From Tieghemiomyces parasiticus (taxonomy: Eukaryota > Kickxellomycota > Dimargaritomycetes > Dimargaritales > Dimargaritaceae), in NCBI GenBank assembly GCA_027575765.1, contig JANBPT010000514.1, positions 1 to 32,819 on the forward strand: a stretch of DNA of 32,819 nt, in the 5' to 3' direction. Under the pieces are notes generated by a model. The model was not told where the DNA came from. It worked only from the letters and a program-made list of their open reading frames with translations, and did not search any database. Positions 1 through 11,371 of the stretch are shown here, in pieces. Position 1 is the first letter of the stretch; every line of letters starts with the position of its first letter. A program made the translations under genes and the position numbers.

Positions 1-74
1 AATTTATGGTTCTGAAATAGTAGACTTGGACTTTACCTTGAGAAAATCTAATGTGGTGGTTCCCAATCACCACA
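1..74 (-). repeat. Truncated copy of the 133-bp TG...CA repeat
   Basis: These 74 bases match, with few differences, positions 29251-29324 of the full 133-bp repeat copy at 29192-29324. The orientation is the same and the copy ends in the same CCACACC context. The window boundary cuts the rest off. Three further copies lie at the other end of the window. On the minus strand the element begins TGTGGTGATTGGG, a start that forms a 7-bp hairpin stem (TGTGGTG/CACCACA) in the complete copies. Confidence 0.85.
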
Positions 75-1305
75 CCATCTGCTATGCCCTATGTCCTCCC
101 CTGACCTTAACATGTCTGTACACCTTTGTGAACAGCTTTGTCTTTATCCACCATCCCCTTGCCATCACTCTAGTGCACAACTTTAGTAGATGTATTTTGA
201 CCCCCCCTCCCAGCACCACTGTCCAGTTGCAGGCACCACAACCCCCTTCCAACTAAAAGACCTTAAACTGGGCATAGACATCATGGGTGATGCCACTGGG
301 ATGGACTGCCCTGCATTTTGTGACTAAGCATGGCATCCAACTTTGGGTTGAAGGGATGCATGTAAGCACAGTGCCAGGATCCTCCAATGTGCAGGATGCA
401 GTAAGGTCCACCACTACATGATGCTGAGAAATTAGATCCTTTACTCTTCCAAGAAAGCAATGGTGATGTGAGAGCATAGGCACCTTACTCTTAGGAACCA
501 CTATGGCGTCAGTACCAAGCCATTAAGACCGCCATCAAAAATGAGAAATGGATACTGTTCACAAGCATGCAAGTTATTCCTGAGATCAGCCCTTAGTGTG
601 CTCATGGCCAGACTCATAGTTACTAGCTAGGAGAGAGCACACAAGTTGGCAATACAATCTAGGCTTAGCAGATGACCAAGGCAAACACTGCCAGATGGTG
701 CAATTAATGAGAATAGTGGGGTGCCATTACATGGAGTGAGGGATAGTAATGAAACAGGGACAGAAGTCAAATAAGACTCTAAATGGCACATGTCAACATG
801 GGTTGGTTGTACACCTGGAATGAGGGTTTTACATGGTGCATTTGTTACCCCCATTACCTTTGGAGGACTTCAGCAAAGAGATAGAAAGCCAGGGAGGGTG
901 GTGCTCATACTTGAGATTGAAAATTAGGAACCCACATGTGGTTGGAGTGAACTTACTAATAAGAAGAAGATTTAGCTACTAAGCTTAACTGGGGTGTGGA
1001 TTGTATAGTAGGATGATAACTGTTGACTTGTTGAGTGGTGACCATGAGGACTTGTATGCTTGAACCACAGCCAGTGTTAATCATAACAGCTACTCAACTG
1101 GACCTAAGAGGTATCTCAAACAGTATGGTGGGGCTGGGCACTGATAGGAAGAGGAGAATGGCCAGTGGCCATTAAATTAGGCATATGGAAGACAAGGCCC
1201 TAAAAGAATAGGGGTGATGGCACCTGGAAATGGAGGCAGCATGGACTGGATCAGGAAGATTGGGTGACACTAGAAAATAATATCAAGAATAGAGGCAAAG
1301 AAGGT
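75..1305. other. Gene-free, CpG-depleted repeat-like DNA
   Basis: I see no open frame longer than about 80 codons that resembles a protein. The stretch has almost no CpG (two, near 506 and 531), while TpG and CpA are abundant. That matches the transposon debris at 27-31 kb and contrasts with the gene block. Most likely it is old, methylated and deaminated mobile-element sequence adjoining the truncated repeat at the window start, but no domain can be named. Confidence 0.5.
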
Positions 1306-1580
1306 TGTGGTGCCTGTAAACCACACTAAGGCTAATGCATGCCTACACCACTCAAGTGTCTCTAACACTAGTAGACCATCATGCAACTGGGTACCCATAC
1401 TGCAAGAGTCTCCCATGCAACTCCCAACAAACTCAGACTACTAATGCACAATCTTGCTATATGAACTACCAAGTTTGCCTTGGTGAATTTGGTCTCTGTT
1501 TTGCCATTTACTTTTTATACTTGCTTGACGGCATGTAGCACTTACCACCTCTGGGTGGCCTTCTACTTTTCTTTACCTAT
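1306..1580 (+). repeat. Dispersed ~350-bp repeat, copy 1
   Basis: Starting near TGTGGTGCCTGTAAACCA and ending around CTGGGTGGCCTTCTAC, this aligns base by base with 20755-21100 (same strand) and with the reverse complement of 28665-29012. Differences are dominated by C/T and G/A transitions, many at positions where copy 2 keeps a CpG. This copy lacks a piece of roughly 50 bp in the middle relative to the other two. A short frame is shared by all three copies (CYMNYQVCLGE here). Its function and class are unknown. Confidence 0.75.
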
Positions 1581-2487
1581 AATACTCCTCCGTTACGCCT
1601 TTACACCCTTGACTCCCACGCCCTCATTTGGAGACACCACATGACATATTGTCTGCTTGTGGGACCTTGGCCAGTCTTATTTATAATATCTTCAATAGTT
1701 GATGGTGACATAATGAGTGGCTCTGATGATAGTGTTTTTATTCTTTAACTGCACAGTGAGTATGGGATTAAAACGATGATTCCATGGTGGACAATCTGGC
1801 TCAGTGAAATAAAATTTATTTGATGCTTATCCCAACAGATTTTGGTGCATTTAGTGAAGCAGAAGGAGGGTTAGAAGCCAACAACCATAGTAGGGGGCCA
1901 CTCATTCACCATATGCCCCTGGCTACACCAACTGTGCCGGTGTTCCCCAATGGGCTTCACAGAGCGTCACCTTTTCTAGACCACTCAAGGAGCTGCACTA
2001 TATACACAGCAACAGCCACAGGTTTCATCTTGAACCCTCCTTTCCCTTTATTTCCTTGTTTATTTTGGAATGCGCCTCGGAATCCACTTTCTGCACAGTG
2101 GTACTCGCCTTTGGTGCCTGACTCCTGGTCAAGTGGAAGCCAGCACCTTTGCAACCATCACAAAGCCGCCTTCAGCTTACTCGTTTCCCTTGACGCCAAC
2201 TAATCATTGCTTAACCAAGGGCTGACACCTGCTTACTAGATACCAAATGCCCCAACTGCCCCACTGGTCGACTATCATCCATTAGGCCAATTCATTTGTT
2301 TTCATCAGGGTCTATTTACTGTGTGCCTAGCTTGGAAGTGTCGTTGCTCATCATTATCCTCTCTGGTCAACTGATAATACCCCACCCCTCCCTTCACTTG
2401 CAGGTCCTAACTGATTGATTTAGCTATACTGCATGCTTCTTAACTGTCTCCGTTAAATCGTTTTTTTGGTCACCCTGTAAACCCAGA
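1581..2487. other. Intergenic region before the GH81-like gene
   Basis: No convincing gene is present. The 127-codon frame at 1820-2203 has no recognisable domain and no start or stop context of interest. Base composition changes here from CpG-poor repeat DNA to the CpG-containing gene block, so the last 200 bp or so presumably hold the promoter of the downstream gene. I see no clear TATA box. Confidence 0.4.
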
Positions 2488-4449
2488 ATGTTTTCCCCGA
2501 AGAGTGCTGCTCTCCGAGTCTGGGTCTTGAGCCTTGTACTTGTGATCATCCGACCATCTAGCACATTGCGCACACTCAGCCCGACTACATTGTACCGTGG
2601 CCCCCTGCCTGCCACAGTCGACTACCAAGCTACACTTGATCCCTATCACACACTACTTACACGGAATTTCATGGAATTTAGTTATGATCACTTTCAGCAC
2701 ACCCCAGGCAGCAACCAGTGCAAGGAATCTACGACCGACTGGCTAGCTCGCCATCACACCTGGTCGGCTACATTTGCGGGCGCTCCAGTCACCTACGGCC
2801 GACAGTATGACCCCGCTAGTGCGGCCATCGGCGTCCTCAGCCCTACTACTCTGCAATGGTATAAAACTCAGTATCCGTTGGAATCGGCCTTCCTCGTTAA
2901 CTACGCCCTGGCACTCTATCGTCACCGCCAGAAGGCCACGGGACCTACCACATCGCTCCCGGTGGTCCGAGTCCCCCTGGTTAAGGGGTCGCCATACCTA
3001 ACCTGGGAGCTGGACAATGCTACCCTATCGTTGAAGGCCTCCGCTGGTATTGCCTATAGCATCCCGACGCCTACATTCACTCTCGTCACGTTAGAAACCG
3101 GGGAGGAATGGATGGTATTTCATTTTGCTGCCGACGGATTGCCCATCCCAGCCACTGTCCAGGGCAGCACAGTTATCCTGGATGGCCGTACTAAATTAAG
3201 TGTGGTGCGTGTCGCCTACCTTCCCCCCTCGCCAAGCGGTGGTACAAATAGCCACCTCTCGGTTCTCCTAGACCGCCATGCCCGCGCCTACCCGGTGGCG
3301 GTCCGTTTCCGTAGTAGTCGATCTGACGACCAGACCGTTATGGAACACCGGTACAACACTCGCATCCTCACGGGTCGCTGCGAAACTAGCCCTCAAGTAC
3401 CCGAACTACTCATGCTGGCCCACCCACATTACGCCCGATATCTGGCAAAGCAGGCCTGGAATGGCATGCCGGGTTACCATTCTTCCAAAGGTGACATGAT
3501 AGCCGTGGTGGGCCAGCACTGGGTCTATGCGCCAGACAGCTTGCTCTGGACGGGGGGTGAGCAAGGCACTCGCGATTTGAAGCGTCAGGTTTTCGAGACA
3601 TTAGCCAGCCTTCGCGCGGTCGAGCCGGAACTGTGGACCCAGGGTCCTGAAGTATACCGTCGCTGCTTTGAACTTCTGATGGGCTACCATGATGAGGCAC
3701 CGCAGGGTATGCTGATTGCAGTCAACCAGGGAAACGACGCATCCCCGCCTAGCCCCCGACGCCCACCACCTGCATGGGAGACAGTCATCGACGCCTGCCG
3801 TCAGCTCATTGACGATAGCCTCAACCAGGCTGGCACTTGGCCCGTCAGCACGGCCTCGCCCGGCCACCAGAGTCTCCTGGTGTTGGCAGTTGGACTCAGC
3901 TGTCACGACGATGTTGATTACTGCCGGGACGCCGCCGCCCATTTCGCCGTATTTGAACAGTGGTCATCGGCTGCCTTGCCGCCTTACCTCCGTTGGCGTC
4001 TCTATTCCCCCGATCTCGTCCACGCCAATCTACAGCACCCACCGTTAGACGCTGGCGGCGATGGCTCCTTCAATTTCGATCCTTACAACTGGCACGTCAT
4101 GTCGCCTGATAGCACGGCTCGTTGTCCGAAGCCGCCGCAGCAGCCTTATGGCCTGGACCCTGGTAGCGTTACTGGGTCGGTTCTGACGCTTTACGGACTA
4201 CAGGTGTACTATACAGCCATAGGTGGGTGGTATCAGAGGCTGGGCGGGGTAAATGAGGAGGTATTCCCCGTAAGCATGCGGGCGGCGATGGACCTTGCTG
4301 ATGAGAACTTCGTAGCGCGGTACGACGTGTTGAATGATGGGATCTACGCGGTGGCGTATGCTGTGCAGATACCGCTACGGATGCAGCTGGAGGCGGTGGC
4401 CTATTACATCGGATCCGGGCTAGCTGGTTGGTTCCCAGCTGCACGGTAG
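2488..4449 (+). CDS. Secreted GH81-like (endo-1,3-beta-glucanase family) protein, catalytic motif not seen
   Basis: This is a 653-residue uninterrupted frame whose ATG has A at -3. Residues 1-26 look like a secretion signal (WVLSLVLVII core). Residues about 155-350 match the N-terminal beta-sandwich of GH81 endo-1,3-beta-glucanases in order: VPLVKGSPYLTWEL (162-175), TFTLVTLETGEEWMVFHF (196-213), TKLSVVRVAYL (235-245), ELLMLAHPHYARYL (306-319) and KGDMIAVVGQHW (334-345). In GH81 the alpha/alpha catalytic domain follows, with a GHSWA-type motif and a catalytic glutamate in a Glu/Ser-rich stretch. I find neither here, although FNFDPYNWH near residue 530 lies roughly where the substrate cleft would be. 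It may therefore be a divergent or non-catalytic member. If active, it would cleave 1,3-beta-glucan in the cell wall. A poly(A) signal follows 47 bp after the stop, so a further 3' exon is unlikely. Confidence 0.6.
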   Translation: MFSPKSAALRVWVLSLVLVIIRPSSTLRTLSPTTLYRGPLPATVDYQATLDPYHTLLTRNFMEFSYDHFQHTPGSNQCKESTTDWLARHHTWSATFAGAPVTYGRQYDPASAAIGVLSPTTLQWYKTQYPLESAFLVNYALALYRHRQKATGPTTSLPVVRVPLVKGSPYLTWELDNATLSLKASAGIAYSIPTPTFTLVTLETGEEWMVFHFAADGLPIPATVQGSTVILDGRTKLSVVRVAYLPPSPSGGTNSHLSVLLDRHARAYPVAVRFRSSRSDDQTVMEHRYNTRILTGRCETSPQVPELLMLAHPHYARYLAKQAWNGMPGYHSSKGDMIAVVGQHWVYAPDSLLWTGGEQGTRDLKRQVFETLASLRAVEPELWTQGPEVYRRCFELLMGYHDEAPQGMLIAVNQGNDASPPSPRRPPPAWETVIDACRQLIDDSLNQAGTWPVSTASPGHQSLLVLAVGLSCHDDVDYCRDAAAHFAVFEQWSSAALPPYLRWRLYSPDLVHANLQHPPLDAGGDGSFNFDPYNWHVMSPDSTARCPKPPQQPYGLDPGSVTGSVLTLYGLQVYYTAIGGWYQRLGGVNEEVFPVSMRAAMDLADENFVARYDVLNDGIYAVAYAVQIPLRMQLEAVAYYIGSGLAGWFPAAR

Positions 4450-4495
4450 GCGTTCTTATCCCGGCGGCCGTCAATGAGTTTAGACATGCGTTCTA

Positions 4496-4501
4496 AATAA
4501 A
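4496..4501 (+). terminator. Poly(A) signal of the GH81-like gene
   Basis: An AATAAA hexamer lies 47 bp after the stop codon. It faces the carrier gene's own signal about 100 bp away, so the two transcripts converge and their 3' ends nearly meet. Confidence 0.6.
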
Positions 4502-4597
4502 CTCCATCAGTGTGCTCTGAGTCGGTCGTGCGCAAGCCGCAAACGACGGCTGATCGACCGGCAGGCATATCGGCGAGACTTACAGTATTACAATCGT

Positions 4598-4603
4598 TTT
4601 ATT
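4598..4603 (-). terminator. Poly(A) signal of the Rim2-like carrier gene
   Basis: AATAAA on the minus strand (TTTATT on plus), 43 bp beyond the carrier stop codon. Confidence 0.6.
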
Positions 4604-4645
4604 CGGCCCACATGACATATCGGTCCTTGTTCCCTTCTCTCATAT

Positions 4646-6228
4646 TCACTCCGGGGAGAACTTCTGAACCACAAACTCGTAACAGAAAAACATGATTGCA
4701 GCATTCGGCACCGTTCGCAATAGGTGGGCGGTCATGCCGCCATATAATGCGGTGACGCCCTCGTACCGCAAGATGGTTGTAAAACAGTCGACAATGCCCT
4801 TATACGGTGCAGCACCTACCCCACCGGGTGGGGCCTGGCGCAACCGCGTCCGGAGGACTTCGTGGGGGTAAGTGATGACTGCCGCTAGAAGTTTAGCCGA
4901 CCCCGCGGCGCCAAAGTATTCCATCCAATCTTTGCTCGTCCTGGTGGGGTTGTGTATGGTAGTGGCGGTAGTAGTATTGCCGAGGGCCTCGAGACGCCGA
5001 GTCTTGCGTTCGCGAATCATCACTTTGAGTTGCTCGTAGATAACCCACTGAATTGCGGACTCCGTGACGCCTAATTGTCGATACCGGGGTTCAGATGAAG
5101 GGGTGGAGTTGATTTACATTGGTTTTGGGTTAGCGTGCCTACATCGGTAGCGGTAGAGAGGTATCTTCAGCCTCAAGCCACAGAACCCAGGGAACAAACT
5201 TACCGAGGTAGGACGCCGATAGGCCCTTATACAGCCCCCGCAGTCCTTCCTCCCGGGCGACGCGGTAGAGACAATGTAGGCTGTTCCGATACCGGCTCCC
5301 GTCCCCGTGCTGGCTACTTTGCAACTGCATCCGCGTTTTAACCAGCCAGATCGGGTTCGTCGCCGTGGCCGTAACGACCCCGGCGGTGGCTGCGGCTGAC
5401 AGGTGAATGAGTGCGGTTTCATGGTGGCCATTGAGCTCAGTGTAGATCCGCTTGGCGTTACCGTAGGTGGCGAAAGAAATGGCCCGCGACGGAATGACTC
5501 CCACGAGATTGGGCCCGATACCCCGAAAGAGGCCCGCAATGCCCTCGGCGGTGTAAACCTTGTGGACGACACCGAAGGTCATTTGTACCGGCTGGGCGAG
5601 CCGCGCTGCGAGGGTGGTTTGCTGGGGCCGGGTGGATTTGAGCAAGTCAAGTTCTCGGCGACGGTAGTCAGAGGACTGTGTAATATGGCGTAACGCGGGA
5701 GAGGGGGGGTTGTAACGGAGTAGTCGAAAAATCGGAGATCGGGTGGTATCTGTAAGCTCACGCCCGGTAACAGTCCGGGGTTCAGTTCAGGTTGATCATT
5801 CAAGGAACCGGGCTACTGAGGAGGAGCTAGACGCCTCGGCCGGATGGTTACGTACCTGAAGGCGGGTCTTAACGACTTCGAGTGGACAGGTTAGGACGGC
5901 TCCGACCGTTCCGCCGATGCTGTTGGTTTACGTGACCAATAGTGACACCGGTCAAATAAGTAAGGCGATAGTGAGCGGACAGGGTAGCCGTGGGTTAGCT
6001 GTCCGCTCGGGAAAAGTACGACACCCATATGTTGTGGACGAGTGTTGGAGTGGTAACACATTACGAACGCACGGTCCAGGCGCATACCGCTCACCGCGCT
6101 GTTCGGACGATTACGATTATGACATGCTCCCAACCAGCACAAGTGGCTTCCAAGTGCCAAGTGACTTACCCGCCTCCGAAGAAATGTGCCCAGTTAATGG
6201 ACGTGTCAACGTCGCCTGATTTCTTCAT
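4646..6228 (-). CDS. RIM2: Mitochondrial pyrimidine-nucleotide carrier, Rim2/SLC25A33-36 type (4 exons)
   Basis: Inner-membrane solute carrier that exchanges pyrimidine (deoxy)nucleoside triphosphates for matrix nucleotides and so supports mitochondrial DNA and RNA synthesis. Proposed exons: 6228-6170, 5919-5856, 5756-5204 and 5070-4646, giving 366 residues, close to yeast Rim2 (377). The three carrier signatures are CPLEVVKTRLQ (31-41), NPIWLVKTRMQL (175-186) and YPHEVLRTRLRQ (293-304). The tryptophan in the second and the PHEVxRTRLRQ form of the third are typical of this subfamily. GLFRGIGPNLVGVIPSR and YKGLSASYLG also match. Introns are 250, 99 and 133 bp with GT donors and AG acceptors. 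The acceptor of intron 2 (TGAG) is weak, so the start of exon 3, inside the variable matrix loop, is the least certain boundary. The first ATG precedes a short polar N-terminus, and WAHFFGGG begins helix 1. Confidence 0.9.
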
Positions 6229-7165
6229 GGCGGTGATCGTGCAAGGGAATGGGTAGTGGGTGTCGGTTCGCGTGAAGGGAAGTGTTGTCAACGCCAGGGG
6301 ATTTTGCGGGCTGGTGGGTAAGCCAAAATGCGATTATGAGAGTCAGTACAGGGTAGTCATGACATAAGTGCCGCCGTGATACATGTGGCCTTGCCGGATT
6401 CCGGAGTGTAGTAACTGTGAATTGTCCTGTCACAGGCGGGAGTTGCCACAAAAACAAAAAATATATTAAAAGCCCGAGGGTGGATTGTCCAAAAAAATGA
6501 TCAAAAAAAAAAGAAGGAAAAGGCTGTCACTAGACGGCGACGCGTAGCTTTCGGCCACGGTGGATGTACTCTGACCACCACCCGGTTTCGCATCAGATGC
6601 TTAATGCCTGCGCCACTTTAGAAACTGGGGTTGCAAGGCTATTCGTTCGATATCAGGCCACTTCCATGCCGCCCAGTCCTGACGGTTAAGGCGGCACGTA
6701 TGCCACTGGGCCTTCGTGATGTACTAAGTTTGAGGTAAATATTCACTGTCAAGGGGCACATACCCCGTGCCATTTGTTAGCGCATCGGGCAAATTTATAA
6801 CGAACAGGTCCTTACCACGTCACGCGGCAGCAAGCCCTTGCAGTCGTCCAGCTTTAGAACTACATTACAAGTAGCTAATAGAGGGCTTGGCTAAACCACA
6901 GTTATGACCCCTCCCTTCCTCTGGTCCCTTACGGCACCCTTTATTGTGTCCCTTACAGCTCATTGGGACGATCCACTAAAGTTCCACCATCACCCATATC
7001 TGTCAAAACGAGAGATGGCTTAGGGCCCCAGCCCGGTTCCAATGCTTAGACGGGGGTTTACCGTCCTCATTCGGTATGACGTACACGGCTCCTCTGGGAC
7101 TGTACAAGTGTTTATGTAGGCACCACAGCCACCAACGTTTCTATCCCTTGAGAGGTGCATACGCG
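6229..7165. other. Intergenic region between the carrier and TAF1
   Basis: It holds the upstream region of the carrier and the 3' flank of TAF1, both on the minus strand. An A-rich tract lies at about 6490-6520. A minus-strand AATAAA at 6940-6945 is a candidate TAF1 poly(A) signal about 220 bp past its stop. No additional gene or RNA is recognisable. Confidence 0.4.
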
Positions 7166-10100
7166 TCATTTGTTGAACAGGGTCCCAGCCATCATTTCGT
7201 CAAACTTGGGGCACTTGCGGTTGGTTTTCATATGGCCCAACTGACCACAGTTTCCGCAGCGGCGCTAAAAGAGGGAGGGATGAGGACAGTATGGATAAGC
7301 AGATAAAATGTGGGCAACGACGTTAGACTAGGCCCTCGCCACCAGGTAGGGTTCACAACCTCCGCGCGGGGCTCGCCAACGCTCCCACTCCGCACATTCA
7401 AGCCACCCGGCGCTGCTACTTACGATAGTCTCCTTCTTGGGCTTGCTCTGCTGGGGCAGTGACAGGGTGGTCATGTGCTGGGCCTCGCGGGCCCGTTCGC
7501 GGGCGAGTTTTTTGTCGCGACGAGTACGTAGGGCCTGGAGTTGGTTCTGGGTGCGTCGTTTGAGGGCGGCCGGGCGTTGAGTCTCGTCCAGGCTAACCAG
7601 GGCCGGTTCGGTGCCGCGGGAGGCGGCGACGGCCGTGTCCGACTCAATTAGGGCGCGCTGTCGGAGATAGGCGTTGATGACCGCCACGTCCCGGAGTACT
7701 TCTGTCTGCCAAGTCAGCTCGCCGGTGGTAGCCGAACGGGCCTGTAAAAAAACATAATGAAAAACAAATATGGACGGGTTAGCATAGCAGGAAAGGAGCA
7801 AGGTAAAGGTAATGAGTGAGCTAGAATTAGCGACATGCCAGTAGTCTCCACTCGCAGTGATGAACAGAACCGTTCCTCGGCTACCCGCCAATTCGTGGCC
7901 GTTGGCGTCGGAAGCCTCCTGGAACTCAAGTACATTATGTCCTATCTGCCATACCCAGCCTTAACAACTTACGTAGCGACGGATGACCAGCATCTTGCGC
8001 TGGTGGGGCGCCACGTAGCCCACGCGGGACGGCACGTTCCCGGGCTCGTCGTCGAGGTCCATGACAGACGACCGGTCCATGGATGGGGTAGGTGACGTCG
8101 CACGGCTGGGACCCGTACTCACCAACGAATGGGAAGTAACGGGCCGGCTGGGCGTAGGTACCGTCTCCCTGGGGTCATTGTCATCGTCGTCATTGTCGGT
8201 GAGCTCGGGCTCCTGCGGATTACTCAGAGACCTGAACTGGGCGTTCCAAATGCGGATAATCTCCTCGCGGTAAATTTGCTGCTGCTCGGCCACGTTGTAC
8301 CGGTGAGCGCTCTTGGGCCGGGCCTCAATCTCGGCCAGTTTCTCCTCTGCAGTCTCGCCGGCCCGCAGGAAAATATCCTTCATGGAAACTCGAATAAAGC
8401 TGAAGCCTTCGCCGCGGCCCGTCGGGTCGCCTTGGCCGTATAGCTTTAGCATGGCCTTGCCTTGGATGGCGTTGATGAAGTTGCGCGTGGTGATCCACGG
8501 GGCCAGCTGCTCTTCGGTGGATAACTTGGACTCTTCCGTCTCGTCGCCGTCGTCGGCGGCGCCCGCGGGACCGTCACCGCCCCCGGCGTACCCGGCATCG
8601 CGGAGGTGGCATTCGCCGACCAGCATGCTCTCGTAGAGGCACATCATTTCGGGGGTGAGGATCTTACGGATGTCCTCCTCGGCCGGGAGCGGGACCGACG
8701 GTTTTAGTTTCCAGAACCCGCTGTTGCTCCCCTTCCGTTGGAACTCCATAAACTCCTTGAGGCGCATGCGGATGTGGGTGTCCGGGTATTCCGGGAAATA
8801 CTTGGCCACCGTGCTCATGTGCAGCCGGTGGTACGGGTTACGGTGCAGAAGGCGGAACGCGATGACCTGTAGACGATTCTTGATGGTATTGGTCACCTTA
8901 CGTGAGTGCGGCCCCGGGACTTCCTGCATCGGGTAGGTCTGGCCGACCGCGAAGAGGTAGGGCAGTTCGCGCAGGTAATACCGGGCGTGACCCTTGTACA
9001 CAGCGCGGACCAGCAAAAAGTCGCTGGGCCGCGGGCGGTGCCGAAATAACGGGGCGCGGACCAGATTGTTGTAGAGCGTCTGCACGGTTTGACCAGGTTC
9101 TACGTTGCCAAAGTTGAAAAAGGGTGAGGCGTCAGCCGGGTCCAGGATGAAGGGCTCACCCACCTCGGCAGTGGGCGCGTACTGATCGGCCGGGTCGCGT
9201 CTGCGGTAGTAGTTAAGCAGCAGGGAGCCCATGCCCACGTTGGGCACGATCGGTGGGTGTTCCTCCGCGTACTCGAGCAAGATGAACGGGGTGGTATCCT
9301 TAAGCGTAAGGTCCTTGGTGGTCTTAAGGGCTTCCCCCCCTTGCTTGCGGCGGTACTTCTTCTTGCCGGCTTTCAGTTTGGCGAAGGTCAAATCTTCGCC
9401 TACGGGGAACCGCAGGGCCGGCCGGTGCCAGGCGCGAAGTTCGGACTTGGGCAGCCGGGTCTTGTAGAGTGGGGGCTGCAGCAGCTGCGCCGGGACCGCA
9501 TGCTGCAGGTCGAGCTGGCCAAAGGTCTGGCGCACGCGTTGCACCTTACCCTCTTGGAGGGCGGCGTAGAAGAAGTCGTTGGAGAGGTTGAACTTGTCGA
9601 TCCGCTGCAGTTGCTTACGGTGTTCGGCTTCGTCGGCCACGGCCAGCTGTAGCTGGTCCTGGTTGCCACGCAGGGCGCGGCGCTTGGCCGCCCGTTCGTG
9701 GGCCGATACTAGCACGGGTTCAAAGAGCATGTGGGTGTCGTTCAGATCCAGGGCCAACTGGTCAAACGGACGGAACGCGCGGTCAGCGTCCCAAATCACC
9801 GATCCTAGCCAGGATCCGTCCGCCAAGGCCTCGTTGTGGTAGACAAGAGGCTGCGGTGAGACCGGGTCCGCGGCGGATGAGGTCAGCTCGGAAGCGGGGG
9901 TGAGCCCGTCAGGTTCGGCAAACGGTTTGGTATCGTCACCATCCCACTGGATCCGGCGATCCCAGACATCCGTATTCACGGGGAAGCGAGCGGCAGCCAG
10001 AGTCTCGCACACCGTCGCCCAGGGAACCGGGGTGCCTCCGCCTTCACCTTCGTCCTCGCTGGATCCGATCTCAAGCAGACTGAATTCCCCGTCCGACTGG

Positions 10101-11371
10101 GACGAGGGTGGCCGCGGGGCCGGTCGGCGCAAAAACGTCGGAGGCGAATCTGGTAGTCGGGACGACAAAATCGCGTGCTCAAACACTGCTCGGGTATCTG
10201 GTTCAAAGCGCACGACGGGTTCGGGCGGTGACATTGGTTTCCGCTTTTTGAGTAGGTTAACTCGCTCAACACGCGGCCGAAAGAGTTCGGTAAAATTGAG
10301 AATACGGTCCGGTTCAAACGATGGATACAGGGACCGGATGTCGGCTGGACCCGTGGACGGGGCCGTGTATAATGGCAAGGTGGTGATCGCCGTCGGAAGT
10401 TGGGAGGGCTGTGCGGGGGCTACCGCGCCCGGGCCGGAAATGGGGAGCGTAAGTTGGGAAGAAGTCGGCGGTGGGGGTTCCGAAGCCGTGACCAACCCTT
10501 CGTCCACGTCCATGCCCCGTACCGTTGGTGATACTGGTGGGGCAGATCCGGAATCGGCGGCTTCCAGGCTGGGCGACCCGAACAGATTCTCTAGAGTATC
10601 GTCGTTGTAATCTGCGACGCGGATGGGCGTGGCTGACATGAGTGGGACGTTGGAAGGTGGTGGCGGGCGTGGCGGGGTCCGGGCTAATAGGGACGCGGGT
10701 GGGGCAGCAAAGGGGAGGTCGCCCATACCCATTCCTAGGCCAAACCCTAGCCCCATGAATCCGCCAGGGATGTCAGTGTCATCGATATCCGAGCGGGGTT
10801 CGGTGGGCTCGGCCTCGGAAGCCAGATCGTCGGTATCTAGTCCGTCCGAGAGTAGATTGGTCGACCCGGGCTCTACGTCAAAGTCGGATCCGGGGGCGGT
10901 CAAGGCCGCAGTCAACTCGGACGGTTGTGACCGGAGTCCGTCGTCGGCGGGTGCGGGCAGGGGTGAGCTCATTAACCCGGCTCCGTCGTCGTCGTCGGCC
11001 AGCTCGTCAAAATCGGCAAAATCGACCGCGTCGTCCATGGGCTTCACCAGGTCGCCGTCAAAATCTTGGTAATTCGGAGCCAGTGGTGACCGGAGGCGCG
11101 GGGTAGACAGCGCTGAGGAGGCCAACGGTGCGGGCCGTGTGTCGAGGCTCCCGCTCTCTGATGCCAGGTCTTCGGCGACTCCTAAATCGGCGGCAGAGAG
11201 GAAGGCACCCAGCATGTCGCCGCCTGGAATCGCCCGGCCGTTCAGTCGACCAGGGCGACGTGGTCCGTCGGTCGCCTGGCAAAGTGTGGCCCGGACATCG
11301 TCGCCCAGATCAAAATCTTCGAGCTCGCCCTCCTCGTCGATGTTGCCAAAGAGAAAATTGGCGAAGGACAT
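7166..11371 (-). CDS. TAF1: TFIID subunit TAF1 (3 exons, no bromodomains)
   Basis: Largest scaffold subunit of the TFIID general transcription factor, nuclear. Exons 11371-7973, 7741-7424 and 7264-7166 encode about 1,271 residues. The N-terminus FANFLFGNIDEEGELEDF matches the TBP-binding TAND1 segment. A long acidic, proline-rich linker (about 25-450) follows. The conserved core contains FNLSNDFFY (594-602), ILLEYAEEHPPIVPNVGMGS (697-716), the winged-helix region (about 835-895, ending SGFWKLK), LRDAGY (923-928) and APWITTRNFI (957-966). Exon 2 gives VIRRYARSATTGELTWQTEV, then VINAYLRQR and a basic coiled stretch. The 33-codon last exon encodes a zinc knuckle, CGNCGQLGHMKTNRKC, spaced CX2CX4HX6C as in human TAF1. 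Introns are 231 and 159 bp, both between codons, with GTAAGT donors and pyrimidine/T-rich AG acceptors. The protein ends right after the knuckle, so like yeast Taf1 it has no bromodomains. The start is the first ATG before the TAND-like motif. Confidence 0.95.

Noticed and set aside
1820..2203. 127-codon plus-strand frame upstream of the GH81-like gene
   Set aside because: No similarity to anything I know and no supporting promoter. An antisense frame overlaps it equally well.
9900..10610. 236-codon plus-strand frame
   Set aside because: It is antisense to the well-supported TAF1 exon, in its proline/acid-rich linker; it has no motif of its own and exists because of the biased codons on the other strand.
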